From an uncultured Ignavibacteriota bacterium (lineage in GTDB: Bacteria; Bacteroidota; Ignavibacteria; Tepidaquicellales; Tepidaquicellaceae), in NCBI GenBank assembly GCA_937983305.1, contig CALKAJ010000262.1, forward strand, positions 1 to 29,182: 29,182 bases of DNA, in the 5' to 3' direction. Both the position numbers and the translations under genes were made by a program. A model generated the notes under the pieces. It did no database searches and had not been told where the DNA came from. It was given only the letters and a program-made list of their open reading frames with translations. How positions within the stretch are numbered: position 1 is the first letter of the stretch; each line of letters opens with the position of its first letter. Positions 6,794-15,442 of this stretch are shown in pieces.

Positions 6794-9019
6794 TTATTTC
6801 ACAAGAATCATCTTCTTTGTATTTATAACTTTTCCGTTAACAACAAGCGAATAAAAATAAACACCGCTTGATAAGTTTGAACCGTTGAAGTTCATTTTAT
6901 AATTTCCGACATTTAAATTCATTCCGCTTATTTCAGTTGAATATTCTCTTCCGGCGATGTCATATATTTTCAGAGATACTATTCCTGAAGAAGGAAGACT
7001 AAATTCTATTGTTGTTACAGGGTTGAAAGGATTCGGATAGTTTTGCTTTAAAGAATAATTTTCCGGAACTGACGTTTCATAAGTGAATCCGCCTGTAGTA
7101 AATCCTTTTGCATATTTAAATACCTGAGCTCCTGCTGTATTTCCGGAAACTGCATAAACAGTATCGGGATGAACCATTTTTACTTCATAAGTTGTATATC
7201 CGCCTGTGTTATAAATCTGCCAGGTAGTACCGCGGTTTGTGGTAATTCCTACAACACCTATTACGGCACCTGCAACTCCGTTGTTTTTGTCATACCAGTC
7301 AGTGCAAAATATTGTTCCTGCTTTAACAGGGAAGTTTAAAGAGTCCCAGGTTACACCGCCGTTCGTGGTTCCGTAAACCTGTGAATTATTTCCGCCTGTA
7401 TATACTGTTAATGAATCAACCGTTTTAATTGGTGAATACGATGTTCCAGAAGGTCCGATTGTCGAAGTCAAAGTCCAGTTATCGCCGCTGTTTGTTGTTT
7501 TTTGAATGCCCGTTGAATGAGTCATATAACCTGTATTAGCATTATACATATCAATCTTAACACCTATAGGACCTGTGTTTGCAGGAGTTTGTTCGAACCA
7601 GTTAACACCTCCGTTAGTGGTTTTGAAAATTTTTGTAACACCGCCAACTGAAGGAGTACCGCCAACAATCCATCCGGTATTTTCATTTATAAAATTCACA
7701 CCGTTTCCAAAATATGGAGATATAACAGGATTATTTGTCATACTTGTATCCCATGAAACTCCGCCGTTAGTTGTTTTAAAGAATGCACCAAATCTACCGG
7801 ATATCCATCCGGTATTTGAATTTAACATATCAATATGAGAAAGGTTCTGATAAGTATAAAGATTTGAACTTGCCCAGCTCTCTCCGCCGTCAGTTGAATA
7901 GATAATCGCATCTGTTGAAAATATACTTGTTCCCATTGCTATTACTCTTCCGTTGCTATTTGCATAAAGACTACCCATATTTGCCAAAGACCTTCTATAC
8001 ATAATGCTGTTCCAGTTTGCACCGTTGTTTGATGATTTTATCATTTCACCGTATGTTCCGACAACCATCATATTATTGCCGTTTTTATCAAACCTATATG
8101 CATTGAAGTTAGTAATGGTTGAAGCACCTGCATAAGAAATTGATGTCCAGGTAGTTCCATTGTCGGTTGTTTTAAACAAATCCTGAGTAGATGAAGTATA
8201 TCCGGAAACATAAACATCACTTCCTTCAACTACGATTGAATAAAGTGAGGAAGTTGTTGGGGGATTTGTTCCTGTCCAGTTAACCCCGCCGTTTGTTGTA
8301 TAACGGAATAAACCGCTTGAGCCGCAAACATATCCGGTGGAAGCATTAATAAATTTTGAACCGTAAAGCGTATTTGTAGTACCGACATTTGAAGTTGTCC
8401 AGTTCACTCCGGCATTTGTTGTCATATAAACATTTCCCGAAGAGGAAGTACCGAGAATATTATTTGTATCCGGAGCATAAACAGAATAATAAGTGGCATT
8501 AGGAACGTTTGTTACCAAACTCCAGTTTATCCCTGCATTTGTTGTTTTCATTAATTTAAAGCCCGTATTACCGGAAAGATAACCTGTTGAGGTATTAATA
8601 AAGTGGAAACCGTATGTCCACCCGGAGCCGGTTGAAAGTATTTGAATTGTATCAAAAGATACGCCGCCGTTTGTAGTCTTTGCAATACCTCTTACTGCCT
8701 GCACACCGAGAAAACCGGTATTGGCATCAAAGAAATATCCCGTGAGATTATTCTGGTAGATACCGGAACCGGGGTAAGACGAATAGCCATAACCGCCGAC
8801 TGAAACTTTCCAGTTTGCACCTGCATTTGTTGTCTTCATAAAAATTCCATAATCACCTGCCGCATACCAGGTATTGGCATCAATCATTTTGAACCATCTG
8901 AGAATTTGTCCCTGTGGTTTTGGATGAATCCATTTCCATTCCGGAGTTGATTGAGCAAAACTTTCGGCAAAGTAACCAGCCGCAATTAGAAAGACGAGAA
9001 AAGTTAAGATTTTTTTCAT
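6794..9019 (-). CDS. Secreted 13-repeat YCF48/BNR protein with T9SS sorting domain
   Basis: 741 aa. A signal peptide (MKKILTFLVFLIAAGYFAES, then F-A-Q) is followed by about 13 copies of a 45-50-residue repeat with the core (F/M)-(K/T)-T-T-N-(G/A)-G-x-N-W and a preceding N-x-N-T-G-Y/W. This fits two beta-propellers or one large one. The last ~80 residues are a canonical type A sorting domain: N-Y-P-N-P-F-N-P-V-T, Y-D-I-A-G-R, S-S-G-V-Y-F-Y-S-L, ending M-I-L-V-K. The product should be exported by the type IX system and be extracellular or surface-bound. It is monocistronic by appearance: its own terminator follows, and the upstream gene ends 47 bp away. Function unknown; domain calls are secure, role is not. 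Confidence 0.88.
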   Translation of the reverse strand: MKKILTFLVFLIAAGYFAESFAQSTPEWKWIHPKPQGQILRWFKMIDANTWYAAGDYGIFMKTTNAGANWKVSVGGYGYSSYPGSGIYQNNLTGYFFDANTGFLGVQAVRGIAKTTNGGVSFDTIQILSTGSGWTYGFHFINTSTGYLSGNTGFKLMKTTNAGINWSLVTNVPNATYYSVYAPDTNNILGTSSSGNVYMTTNAGVNWTTSNVGTTNTLYGSKFINASTGYVCGSSGLFRYTTNGGVNWTGTNPPTTSSLYSIVVEGSDVYVSGYTSSTQDLFKTTDNGTTWTSISYAGASTITNFNAYRFDKNGNNMMVVGTYGEMIKSSNNGANWNSIMYRRSLANMGSLYANSNGRVIAMGTSIFSTDAIIYSTDGGESWASSNLYTYQNLSHIDMLNSNTGWISGRFGAFFKTTNGGVSWDTSMTNNPVISPYFGNGVNFINENTGWIVGGTPSVGGVTKIFKTTNGGVNWFEQTPANTGPIGVKIDMYNANTGYMTHSTGIQKTTNSGDNWTLTSTIGPSGTSYSPIKTVDSLTVYTGGNNSQVYGTTNGGVTWDSLNFPVKAGTIFCTDWYDKNNGVAGAVIGVVGITTNRGTTWQIYNTGGYTTYEVKMVHPDTVYAVSGNTAGAQVFKYAKGFTTGGFTYETSVPENYSLKQNYPNPFNPVTTIEFSLPSSGIVSLKIYDIAGREYSTEISGMNLNVGNYKMNFNGSNLSSGVYFYSLVVNGKVINTKKMILVK

Positions 9020-9066
9020 TTTAAATTTGAATTAATTTAAGAATTATTTTATAGTACTATATTGAT

Positions 9067-9660
9067 TTATGATTTTACTTTTTTATATTTAAAACAGTGT
9101 GTTTTTATGCTGCTGTTATTGATGCCGTTAATATGAATATCCGAAAGGGAAATATTTAATAAGCCGATGAACCTTTGCTTTGAATTTTTATATATTGCTT
9201 TAAATAACAGTTTCGATTTTATATTGTCTGCGTATTTTTCCGTTAAAGAAATAAAATATTCGGAAATATTTCTGTCGTATTCCGTTGATGCTTCAAAGAT
9301 TATAGCAGTATTGAAATTATTAAGTTTTATTGTTTTTTTGTCGAACAGTTTGTCCGGTTTATAAAGATGGCTTAAACCGGAATTGTGATATTTTAAAACA
9401 GGGTTTGATGAAATTCTTTTCATAAAATCTTTTTTGGAATTCCAGTCCGAATAACTTATAAATCCATATTTTGATTCTCCGGAAATATTCTGTATTAAAG
9501 TTACTTCTTTAACTTCGTTAACATCCCTGTAAATTTTATATACTGACTTCCAGGTACTTATAAAGGTTTCCGGAGCAGGCATTACCTCAAACGGTTTAAT
9601 AAAATAACATCTGTTACCGGTTGTATCTGTTTTAATATTTTCTTTGCTTCTACTATTCAT
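9067..9660 (-). CDS. Putative ABM-fold (ferredoxin-like) protein
   Basis: 197 aa, no signal peptide, Lys-rich, probably cytoplasmic. Residues ~18-100 read F-I-K-P-F-E-V-M-P-A-P-E, F-I-S-T-W-K-S-V, Y-G-F-I-S-Y-S-D-W-N-S-K-K-D-F. This resembles the N-terminal strand, helix and W-x-S-x-x-x-F strand of antibiotic biosynthesis monooxygenase (ABM) domains, which act on diffusible small molecules. Residues ~110-170 (T-A-I-I-F-E-A-S, then a helix and two strands) may be a second, degenerate half. No catalytic residue can be asserted. The ATG start fits; the gene is divergent from the helical protein at 9809. It may instead be a non-enzymatic stress protein with this fold. Confidence 0.5.
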   Translation of the reverse strand: MNSRSKENIKTDTTGNRCYFIKPFEVMPAPETFISTWKSVYKIYRDVNEVKEVTLIQNISGESKYGFISYSDWNSKKDFMKRISSNPVLKYHNSGLSHLYKPDKLFDKKTIKLNNFNTAIIFEASTEYDRNISEYFISLTEKYADNIKSKLLFKAIYKNSKQRFIGLLNISLSDIHINGINNSSIKTHCFKYKKVKS

Positions 9661-9773
9661 AACTGTTACAAAATACTTTTAATGATATTTTTTTGCAAAG
9701 AAACAATGTGCGATTTGTCCCCAAATATTTACCTGAAATATATTGATATTTGTTTAATTTATGTCGAATATTA

Positions 9774-9781
9774 CAAAAATA
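9774..9781 (-). promoter_or_regulatory. Possible Bacteroidota -7 box for the ABM-like gene
   Basis: TATTTTTG on the minus strand matches TAnnTTTG, the -7 element of Bacteroidota housekeeping promoters. It lies about 115 bp upstream of the start at 9660. No convincing -33 element was seen, and such matches arise by chance in AT-rich DNA. Confidence 0.25.
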
Positions 9782-9799
9782 TGCCCCAAATGAATTATT

Positions 9800-9807
9800 T
9801 AATTTTG
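9800..9807 (+). promoter_or_regulatory. Possible Bacteroidota -7 box before the helical protein gene
   Basis: TAATTTTG matches TAnnTTTG but ends only one base before the ATG at 9809. If used, transcription would start inside the ORF, so either the true start is further downstream or the match is accidental. Confidence 0.2.
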
Positions 9808-9808
9808 T

Positions 9809-11263
9809 ATGAGATATTTTAAAATTTTCGGGATATTATCGTCTTTTACGGCGATTGAAAGAAAGGAGTTTGAGCAGTTTATACAATCCCCATATTTTGC
9901 CCCTTCAAGAGATTACATACCGGTACTCAAGGCAGTATTGGAATTTTCAAAGGATAGTAAAGATATTTCAAATATTAGCAATGAAGATTTTTTCAAGAAA
10001 ATATTTCCGGTTAGCAAATATAACAATAAAACTCTCAGGAACCGTTTAACCGAATTAACCGTACTTGCCAAAAAATATCTTATTCAAAAATCTCTTGAAC
10101 GTGACACCAATCTTCACGATTTACTTTTATTAAAGAAACTGAAAGATAATAAACTTTATGAATTATTTTATAAAGAATACCAAGGGATTAATAAGATCTC
10201 TGACAAAAAAGACAGGAAATCACATTCAATATCGGAAGCTAAACTACTTAATATTTTTGTAAGTCTGGAAAACAACAAATTCGAAAAGATATTTGAATAT
10301 TATGCGGATTATGCAGATTATTATATTTCAATGTTTTTTGAAACTTATTTTGAGATTATGCTTGAGTTTGAATCGGAGAAACAATATAAAATAGATAATT
10401 CAAATAATATAGGGTTTGAATTAATAAAGAACTTACGGATAGAAAAGTTTATTAAGTCGCTTGAAGAAAAAGACAAAGATAGGTTTTTAAAGATAATTAT
10501 TTTTTATTATTTATATAAAAGCTATACTGATTTTAACGATGAGGTGTCTTATAAAAAATTCAGCGATGTGTTTTATAAGAATCTCGATAATCTTTCGGGT
10601 AAGTTAAAAGAGGATATATTCGGTTATATGATAACAAGGTATCTTTATATGGTTAATTCGGGTAAGCCGGAATATTTAAAGGAAATATTTAAAATATATA
10701 ACTTAAAATTAGAGCTCGGGTTATTTTCCGAGTTAAAAGCCGTAAGATATCCTGCAACAGCTTTCAGAGATTATATTGTTGTAGGACTCAGATTAAAAAA
10801 ATATAAATGGGTAAAAGATTTCATTGATAAATATTCCTCTGAACTGCCGGCTGAAATAAGAGACACGGAAGAAGTTATGGCTTATGCAAGGTTATATTTA
10901 TTTAAGAAAGATTACGTTAGTGCATTAAAAACCATTACAGGACTTAAATCAACAAATTATCTTTATACGCTTGATGCATCCAGAATTAAAATGAGAATTT
11001 TTTACGAAACCGCCGATTTTGAAGAGGGCTTCCTTGAACTTGACAGAGTAAAGCATTACTTAAAAAATAACAGGAAAAAAATTGCGGCAACAGTAAGAAA
11101 TTATTCAAAAGATTTTGCGGATAATTATAATGCACTTTTAAAACTGCGGTTAAACCCAAACAACAAAGAAATAGACTTTTTCAACGACAGGATTCAAAAA
11201 AACACATCTTTTGTACTGAGAGACTGGCTTATGCAAAAAATCAGAGAACTGAATAATAATTGA
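9809..11263 (+). CDS. Unrecognised helical protein, paralogue of the gene at 25092
   Basis: 484 aa, no signal peptide or membrane segment, Lys/Glu/Tyr/Phe-rich and predicted almost entirely helical, in the style of TPR/HEAT solenoids. I do not recognise a named family. It shares an end-to-end pattern with the 507-aa protein at 25092-26615: N-terminal E-F-x-x-F-(I/L)-Q-S, a K-T-(L/I)-x-N ... L-x-x-x-A-x-K-Y element near residues 75-95, F-I-x-K-Y-S-S-x-L in the C-terminal half, and a tail ending (L)-(R/K)-x-W-L-x-x-(K/E)-I. The ATG start keeps the N-terminal match. It is convergent with era, whose stop codon lies 2 bp away, leaving no room for a separate terminator. A scaffold or regulatory role is only a guess. 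Confidence 0.75.
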   Translation: MRYFKIFGILSSFTAIERKEFEQFIQSPYFAPSRDYIPVLKAVLEFSKDSKDISNISNEDFFKKIFPVSKYNNKTLRNRLTELTVLAKKYLIQKSLERDTNLHDLLLLKKLKDNKLYELFYKEYQGINKISDKKDRKSHSISEAKLLNIFVSLENNKFEKIFEYYADYADYYISMFFETYFEIMLEFESEKQYKIDNSNNIGFELIKNLRIEKFIKSLEEKDKDRFLKIIIFYYLYKSYTDFNDEVSYKKFSDVFYKNLDNLSGKLKEDIFGYMITRYLYMVNSGKPEYLKEIFKIYNLKLELGLFSELKAVRYPATAFRDYIVVGLRLKKYKWVKDFIDKYSSELPAEIRDTEEVMAYARLYLFKKDYVSALKTITGLKSTNYLYTLDASRIKMRIFYETADFEEGFLELDRVKHYLKNNRKKIAATVRNYSKDFADNYNALLKLRLNPNNKEIDFFNDRIQKNTSFVLRDWLMQKIRELNNN

Positions 11264-11265
11264 AA

Positions 11266-12192
11266 TTACATATTTCTGAAATTATTGTTTAAAAACTTTC
11301 TGTCTTTTCGCCAGTCTTTTCTTACCTTAACAAAAAGGTTTAGATAGATTTCTCTTCCGAGAAAGTTTTCGATTTCTTTTCTTGAAATCGCACCGAGTTT
11401 TTTCAGACTCTCGCCTTTTCTGCCGATTAAAATAATTTTCTGAGATTCCCTTTCTACAACAATACTTGCACCTATATAATCTTTTCTGCCTTCCCTCTCT
11501 TTAAATTCTTCGACGTCAACAAAGACGCTATAAGGAATTTCTTCCGAATAATATTTCAATACGTTTTTTCTGATAATTTCCGCTGCGAAAAATCTTTCGC
11601 TTCTGTCGGTCATTGTATCTTCGCTGTAAAAAAATTCTCCCTCGGGGAGATTTTCAATTAATACTTTCTTTAATTCGTCAATATTGTAATTCTCAAGAGC
11701 CGATACCGGAACAATAGTCTCATAACCGCATTCTTTATTCAGTTTTCCTATTGCTTCTATTACTTTATCCTGCGGAGCAACATCAACTTTATTTAATATT
11801 ATTATACGCTTTTTGCCTGAAAGTTCTTCTTTGAAATCAGTGTCAAATTTAATTTGTTGTTCAATTGAGTAAGAATTTACATCAAGTATATTCATCACTA
11901 TATCTGCTTCTTCAAATGATGATTTTATTTCAGACAACATAAAAATCTGTAATTCATATTTCGGGTCAAGCAATCCCGGGGTGTCATTAAAAACAATCTG
12001 GTAATTTTTTTCGGTCAGCACTCCCATAATTCTGTTCCGGGTAGTCTGTACTTTTTTAGTTACAATGGAGAGATTATAATTAAGCAGAACATTCATCAGG
12101 GTTGACTTTCCTGCGTTGGGTTTGCCTACAATCGTAACATAACCTGATTTTCTTTTTTCGGGAATTCCGGAGTTGTTTGAGTTATCTGTCAA
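11266..12192 (-). CDS. era: GTPase Era
   Basis: 308 aa, the usual length for Era, a GTPase that binds the 3' end of 16S rRNA and helps mature the 30S ribosomal subunit. The G motifs are complete: G-K-P-N-A-G-K-S-T (23-31), T-T-R-N-R (50-54), D-T-P-G-L (70-74), N-K-V-D (134-137), S-A-L (164-166). The C-terminal KH domain has G-R-K-G at 257-260 for RNA binding. The start codon is TTG at 12192-12190, overlapping the end of the OB-fold lipoprotein gene by 11 nt; no closer ATG precedes the P-loop. It is last in a run of minus-strand genes and is presumably translationally coupled to the gene before it. Confidence 0.96.
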   Translation of the reverse strand: MTDNSNNSGIPEKRKSGYVTIVGKPNAGKSTLMNVLLNYNLSIVTKKVQTTRNRIMGVLTEKNYQIVFNDTPGLLDPKYELQIFMLSEIKSSFEEADIVMNILDVNSYSIEQQIKFDTDFKEELSGKKRIIILNKVDVAPQDKVIEAIGKLNKECGYETIVPVSALENYNIDELKKVLIENLPEGEFFYSEDTMTDRSERFFAAEIIRKNVLKYYSEEIPYSVFVDVEEFKEREGRKDYIGASIVVERESQKIILIGRKGESLKKLGAISRKEIENFLGREIYLNLFVKVRKDWRKDRKFLNNNFRNM

Positions 12193-12637
12193 TAATTTTA
12201 ATTTGGTTTTGTGATGATATAATAATTTGCGGTTTTCCGTTATATAACGAAACTAAACCGGTGACTTCAATTTCTTTACCTTTATATTCGTTCAATTCGC
12301 CGAATTCCTCAAGAGCATCCGGGAAAATAACGGCAGAAAAATTTTGATTGGGATAATTTTTTCCAAAATTCAGATAGTTCACTTTTGGTCTTTTAACTAC
12401 GGCGGAAACTTTTCCCGTTACGGTTACCGTTTCCCCGCTGTATTTTTCGGCTTCTGTATCTTTTACAATTAAATTTCCGGTATTGGTTTGAGTTTCAACT
12501 TTTGGAGCAGGTGTTGTAATTTCTTTGCTTTCGGGTTTTTCAATTACAATATCCTGCTTTTGATTTTTATTTTGACATCCGTTAAGGACAAAGAAAAAGA
12601 AAATCGCAAATAAAATTATTTTTTGTTTTTCTCCCAT
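12182..12637 (-). CDS. OB-fold lipoprotein
   Basis: 151 aa. A hydrophobic N-terminus ends in V-L-N-G-C (Cys21), a lipobox, followed by a Lys/Glu/Thr/Pro-rich linker. Residues ~58-150 look like a small OB-fold: E-T-V-T-V-T-G-K-V, Y-L-N-F-G-K-N-Y-P-N-Q-N-F-S-A-V-I-F, G-K-E-I-E-V-T-G-L-V, K-P-Q-I-I-I. This pattern is common in exported OB domains of the nucleic-acid-binding type, but ligand and role are unknown. It overlaps the TPR gene by 22 nt at its start and era by 11 nt at its end, so it belongs to the same operon. Confidence 0.8.
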   Translation of the reverse strand: MGEKQKIILFAIFFFFVLNGCQNKNQKQDIVIEKPESKEITTPAPKVETQTNTGNLIVKDTEAEKYSGETVTVTGKVSAVVKRPKVNYLNFGKNYPNQNFSAVIFPDALEEFGELNEYKGKEIEVTGLVSLYNGKPQIIISSQNQIKIIDR

Positions 12638-13458
12638 TTTTCAAGTGTTTCTTTATAGTATTCAATTGTTTGTTCTTTTAAAGCAGGATTCATTTTATAA
12701 GATTTTTCGAAGTCTTCAAGTGCCTTTGAATAATCACCCATAGCAGAAAGCAAAATACCTCTTCGCAAAAAACATTCGGCATCGTTTGGGTCAAGCTCAA
12801 CTGCTTTATTAAAATCAATCAGAGCATCTTCGAATTTATTCTGGTATTTGTAAATTGTACCTCTGAAATAATAATTCTTTGCGGCATTGGGGAGTAACTC
12901 CATTGCTTTTTCAACGTCCTGCAATGCCAAATCGTACTTATCCCTTGCAAGATAAAATGCTCCCCGATTCCAGTAAACCTCAACTGCATTGGGATTAACA
13001 CGCAATGCATTGCTGTAACAATCCAGCCCTTTAGCTTCATCGTCACCTATGATATAAAGAACGGCAAGTGTTGACCACGCAGTAGCATCTGTGCTATCCA
13101 GTTTCAGTGATGTCAGTAAGTCTTCTTCCGCTTTGATTTTATTCCCAAGCATAAGATTAACTGCGCCCCTGCTCGAAAAACCTTTTGCATATAACGGGTC
13201 AACTTCAATTGCTTTATCAAATAATTTGAATGCAGTTTCTGTTTGTTTCAGTTCAAGCATCGCAGCGCCTAACGAAACATAGCCCTTTGCATTTCCGGGC
13301 ATCAGTCTGATATATTCCTCATAAAACTTAGCGGCAGTTTTCCAGTCTTTAATAATCATAGCATCGCCGCCCTTATCATAAATTTCTTCCGCGTTTTGTG
13401 AAAATGCATTTACAAAACCAAATAAAAACATTACAAAAATAAATATTACTTTTTTCAT
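12616..13458 (-). CDS. Exported TPR-repeat protein
   Basis: 280 aa. Signal peptide MKKVIFIFVMFLFGFVNAF followed by S-Q-N. Residues ~23-270 consist of about seven tetratricopeptide repeats with the usual W/L-x-x-x-A/G-x-A-x-x-x-x-x-x-A-x-x-x-x-P spacing (for example A-L-x-D-F-x-K-A-x-x-L-x-P). TPRs mediate protein-protein contact, so it is probably a periplasmic scaffold. The start codon overlaps the stop of the upstream lipoprotein gene as ATGA (13455-13458), a sign of translational coupling. Confidence 0.88.
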   Translation of the reverse strand: MKKVIFIFVMFLFGFVNAFSQNAEEIYDKGGDAMIIKDWKTAAKFYEEYIRLMPGNAKGYVSLGAAMLELKQTETAFKLFDKAIEVDPLYAKGFSSRGAVNLMLGNKIKAEEDLLTSLKLDSTDATAWSTLAVLYIIGDDEAKGLDCYSNALRVNPNAVEVYWNRGAFYLARDKYDLALQDVEKAMELLPNAAKNYYFRGTIYKYQNKFEDALIDFNKAVELDPNDAECFLRRGILLSAMGDYSKALEDFEKSYKMNPALKEQTIEYYKETLEKWEKNKK

Positions 13459-13871
13459 TTGATAATTTTATCTTTATAGGAATTTAATAAAATTAAGCCT
13501 TTATCGTTAAGCCGCTTTGAGAAATAATTTTGTTTAGCAGAAAACACAATGTGTCTGCATTCCGGCATTAAGTTGAACTCCATATTTTTAACACTTTTTC
13601 CTCCGCGGAAAAATTCTATGGAACCGTTATAACCGCATTTCAATTTCGGCGTTGATTCATCAGATATTCCGTCAAGAAACATTTGAATTGTGTCTTTGCT
13701 GTCTATCGTGAATATCATATTATCCCCGCCGGGTGTACTTCCTCCGTCTTTATAAAAATATATTTTTACCCTATCGCAGTCTTTCAACTCCTTCATCAGA
13801 AGAGAACGTTCTTCGTCAGAACAGGAGTTGAAAAAAAGCAATAGTATTGCGAATAATAAAACTTTATTCAT
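13455..13871 (-). CDS. Small hypothetical lipoprotein
   Basis: 138 aa. MNKVLLFAILLLFF-N-S-C gives a lipobox with Cys17. The mature part mixes short strands (V-K-I-Y-F-Y-K-D-G-G, M-I-F-T-I-D-S-K-D-T-I) with a conserved-looking C-x(n)-C pair (C-G-Y-N and E-C-R-H), which may form a disulfide in the periplasm. I recognise no family. Its start lies 1 nt after the aldehyde dehydrogenase stop and its stop overlaps the TPR gene by 4 nt, so it is firmly in the operon. Confidence 0.75.
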   Translation of the reverse strand: MNKVLLFAILLLFFNSCSDEERSLLMKELKDCDRVKIYFYKDGGSTPGGDNMIFTIDSKDTIQMFLDGISDESTPKLKCGYNGSIEFFRGGKSVKNMEFNLMPECRHIVFSAKQNYFSKRLNDKGLILLNSYKDKIIK

Positions 13872-13872
13872 T

Positions 13873-15384
13873 TTAATAATTATCTATTTGAGCTCTTTGT
13901 AATTTTCCGGAGTAATCAATATAGACTGCTTTCCATTCGGTATAGAATTCATATACAGTCCATCCGCCTTCTCTGTGTCCGTTACCGGTTCCTTTAACTC
14001 CGCCAAACGGCATGTGAGCTTCGGCACCGATTGTCGCACCATTGATGTATGTTATACCTGCCTGAATATCTCTGACCGCTTTAAAGGCATCGTTTACATT
14101 CTTTGTAAATATGCTCGACGATAATCCGTATTCAGTATTGTTAAGAATTTTTATTGCATCGTCAAGAGATTCACATTTAATTACGGCAAGTACCGGACCG
14201 AATATTTCTTCTTTAGCAAGTCTATGCTCGGGCTTTACACCGGTAAATATAGTCGGCTCATAAAACCATCCTTTTTCTAATCCGGGTCCTTTAGCAATTT
14301 TTCCGCCGGCAACAAGTTTTGATTTATCTTCGTTTATTCCGATTTGTACATAACTGTCAACTGTATTGCGTTGAGCTTCACTTACGCAGGGACCGACATC
14401 AACACCTTTATCGTTACCATATCCGAGTTTAAGATTTTTTACTCTAACGAGCAATTTCTCTACAAACTCATCGTGAATATCTTTATGAAGTATTAATCTT
14501 GAAGTGGCGGTACATCTCTGACCTGTTGTTCCAAATGCACCCCAGAGCACTGCATCAATTGCCAAATCAAAATCTGCATCAGGCATTACGATTTGAGCAT
14601 TCTTTCCTCCGAGTTCAAGAGAAATTCTCTTTAACATTTTTCCGCCTGCTTCGTTTATACGCTTTCCAACTTCGGTTGAGCCGGTAAACGAAATCAAATT
14701 TATATCGGGATGAGCAAGGAATGCTTCACCGACAACTCTGCCTTTTCCGTGAACAAGATTGATAACGCCGGGAATATAATCTTTTCCGAGAACAATCTTC
14801 ATAGCTTCGTCAATTATTTCAACAAGCGTGGTTGCTGTTTTCGGTGTTAATTCTGCGGGCTTAAATACAACTGTATTTCCTGTTACAAGTGCGGGAAAGA
14901 TTTTCCAGGTCGGGATTGCCATCGGGAAATTCCACGGAGAAATTATTCCTGCTACACCTATCGGCACTCTGAAACTAAGATTCATTTTATTAGGCAATTC
15001 ACTTGGAGTATTAATTCCAAATAATCTTCTGCCTTCGGATGCGGCATAATATGCAGTATCAATTCCTTCCTGTGTATCACCTTTTGTTTCCGCAAATACT
15101 TTTCCCATTTCGCGTGTCATTTCAAAAGCAATTTCATCTTTTCTTTCAAGCATAATATCGCCTACAACTTTGAGAACGTCACCTCTTTTAGGTGCAGGAA
15201 CCAATCTCCATTTTTCAAATGCTGTTTTCGCTGCAGCTACTGCTTCATTTACATCTTTTTCGGTGGATGTAGGAAATAATCCTATTAAATCATCGTTATT
15301 TGCGGGATTTCTGTTTTCGTTATATTTTCCGCCATCGGGTTCTTTCCAAACTCCGTTTATTAAGTTTTTAAACTTTTCCGACAT
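13873..15384 (-). CDS. NAD(P)-dependent aldehyde dehydrogenase
   Basis: 503 aa, full length for the ALDH superfamily, which oxidises aldehydes to carboxylates with NAD(P)+. Catalytic and binding residues are in place: P-W-N-F-P with Asn152, F-K-P-A-E with Lys175, F-T-G-S-T (233-237), L-E-L-G-G with general base Glu257, and G-Q-R-C-T with nucleophile Cys291. The C-terminal P-F-G-G-V-K-G-T-G-N-G-H-R-E and S-G-K-L-Q-R-A-Q resemble the alpha-ketoglutarate-semialdehyde-type branch, but the substrate cannot be fixed from sequence. ATG start is preceded by GGAGA seven bases upstream, one of few clear Shine-Dalgarno sites here. It starts 58 nt after the histidine kinase gene and leads the tight gene cluster ending with era. 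Confidence 0.92.
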   Translation of the reverse strand: MSEKFKNLINGVWKEPDGGKYNENRNPANNDDLIGLFPTSTEKDVNEAVAAAKTAFEKWRLVPAPKRGDVLKVVGDIMLERKDEIAFEMTREMGKVFAETKGDTQEGIDTAYYAASEGRRLFGINTPSELPNKMNLSFRVPIGVAGIISPWNFPMAIPTWKIFPALVTGNTVVFKPAELTPKTATTLVEIIDEAMKIVLGKDYIPGVINLVHGKGRVVGEAFLAHPDINLISFTGSTEVGKRINEAGGKMLKRISLELGGKNAQIVMPDADFDLAIDAVLWGAFGTTGQRCTATSRLILHKDIHDEFVEKLLVRVKNLKLGYGNDKGVDVGPCVSEAQRNTVDSYVQIGINEDKSKLVAGGKIAKGPGLEKGWFYEPTIFTGVKPEHRLAKEEIFGPVLAVIKCESLDDAIKILNNTEYGLSSSIFTKNVNDAFKAVRDIQAGITYINGATIGAEAHMPFGGVKGTGNGHREGGWTVYEFYTEWKAVYIDYSGKLQRAQIDNY

Positions 15385-15442
15385 ATTAATTCTCCGGTAT
15401 TTATAATTTATGAATTGAGTAAGTTAATAATATACTTTTTTA

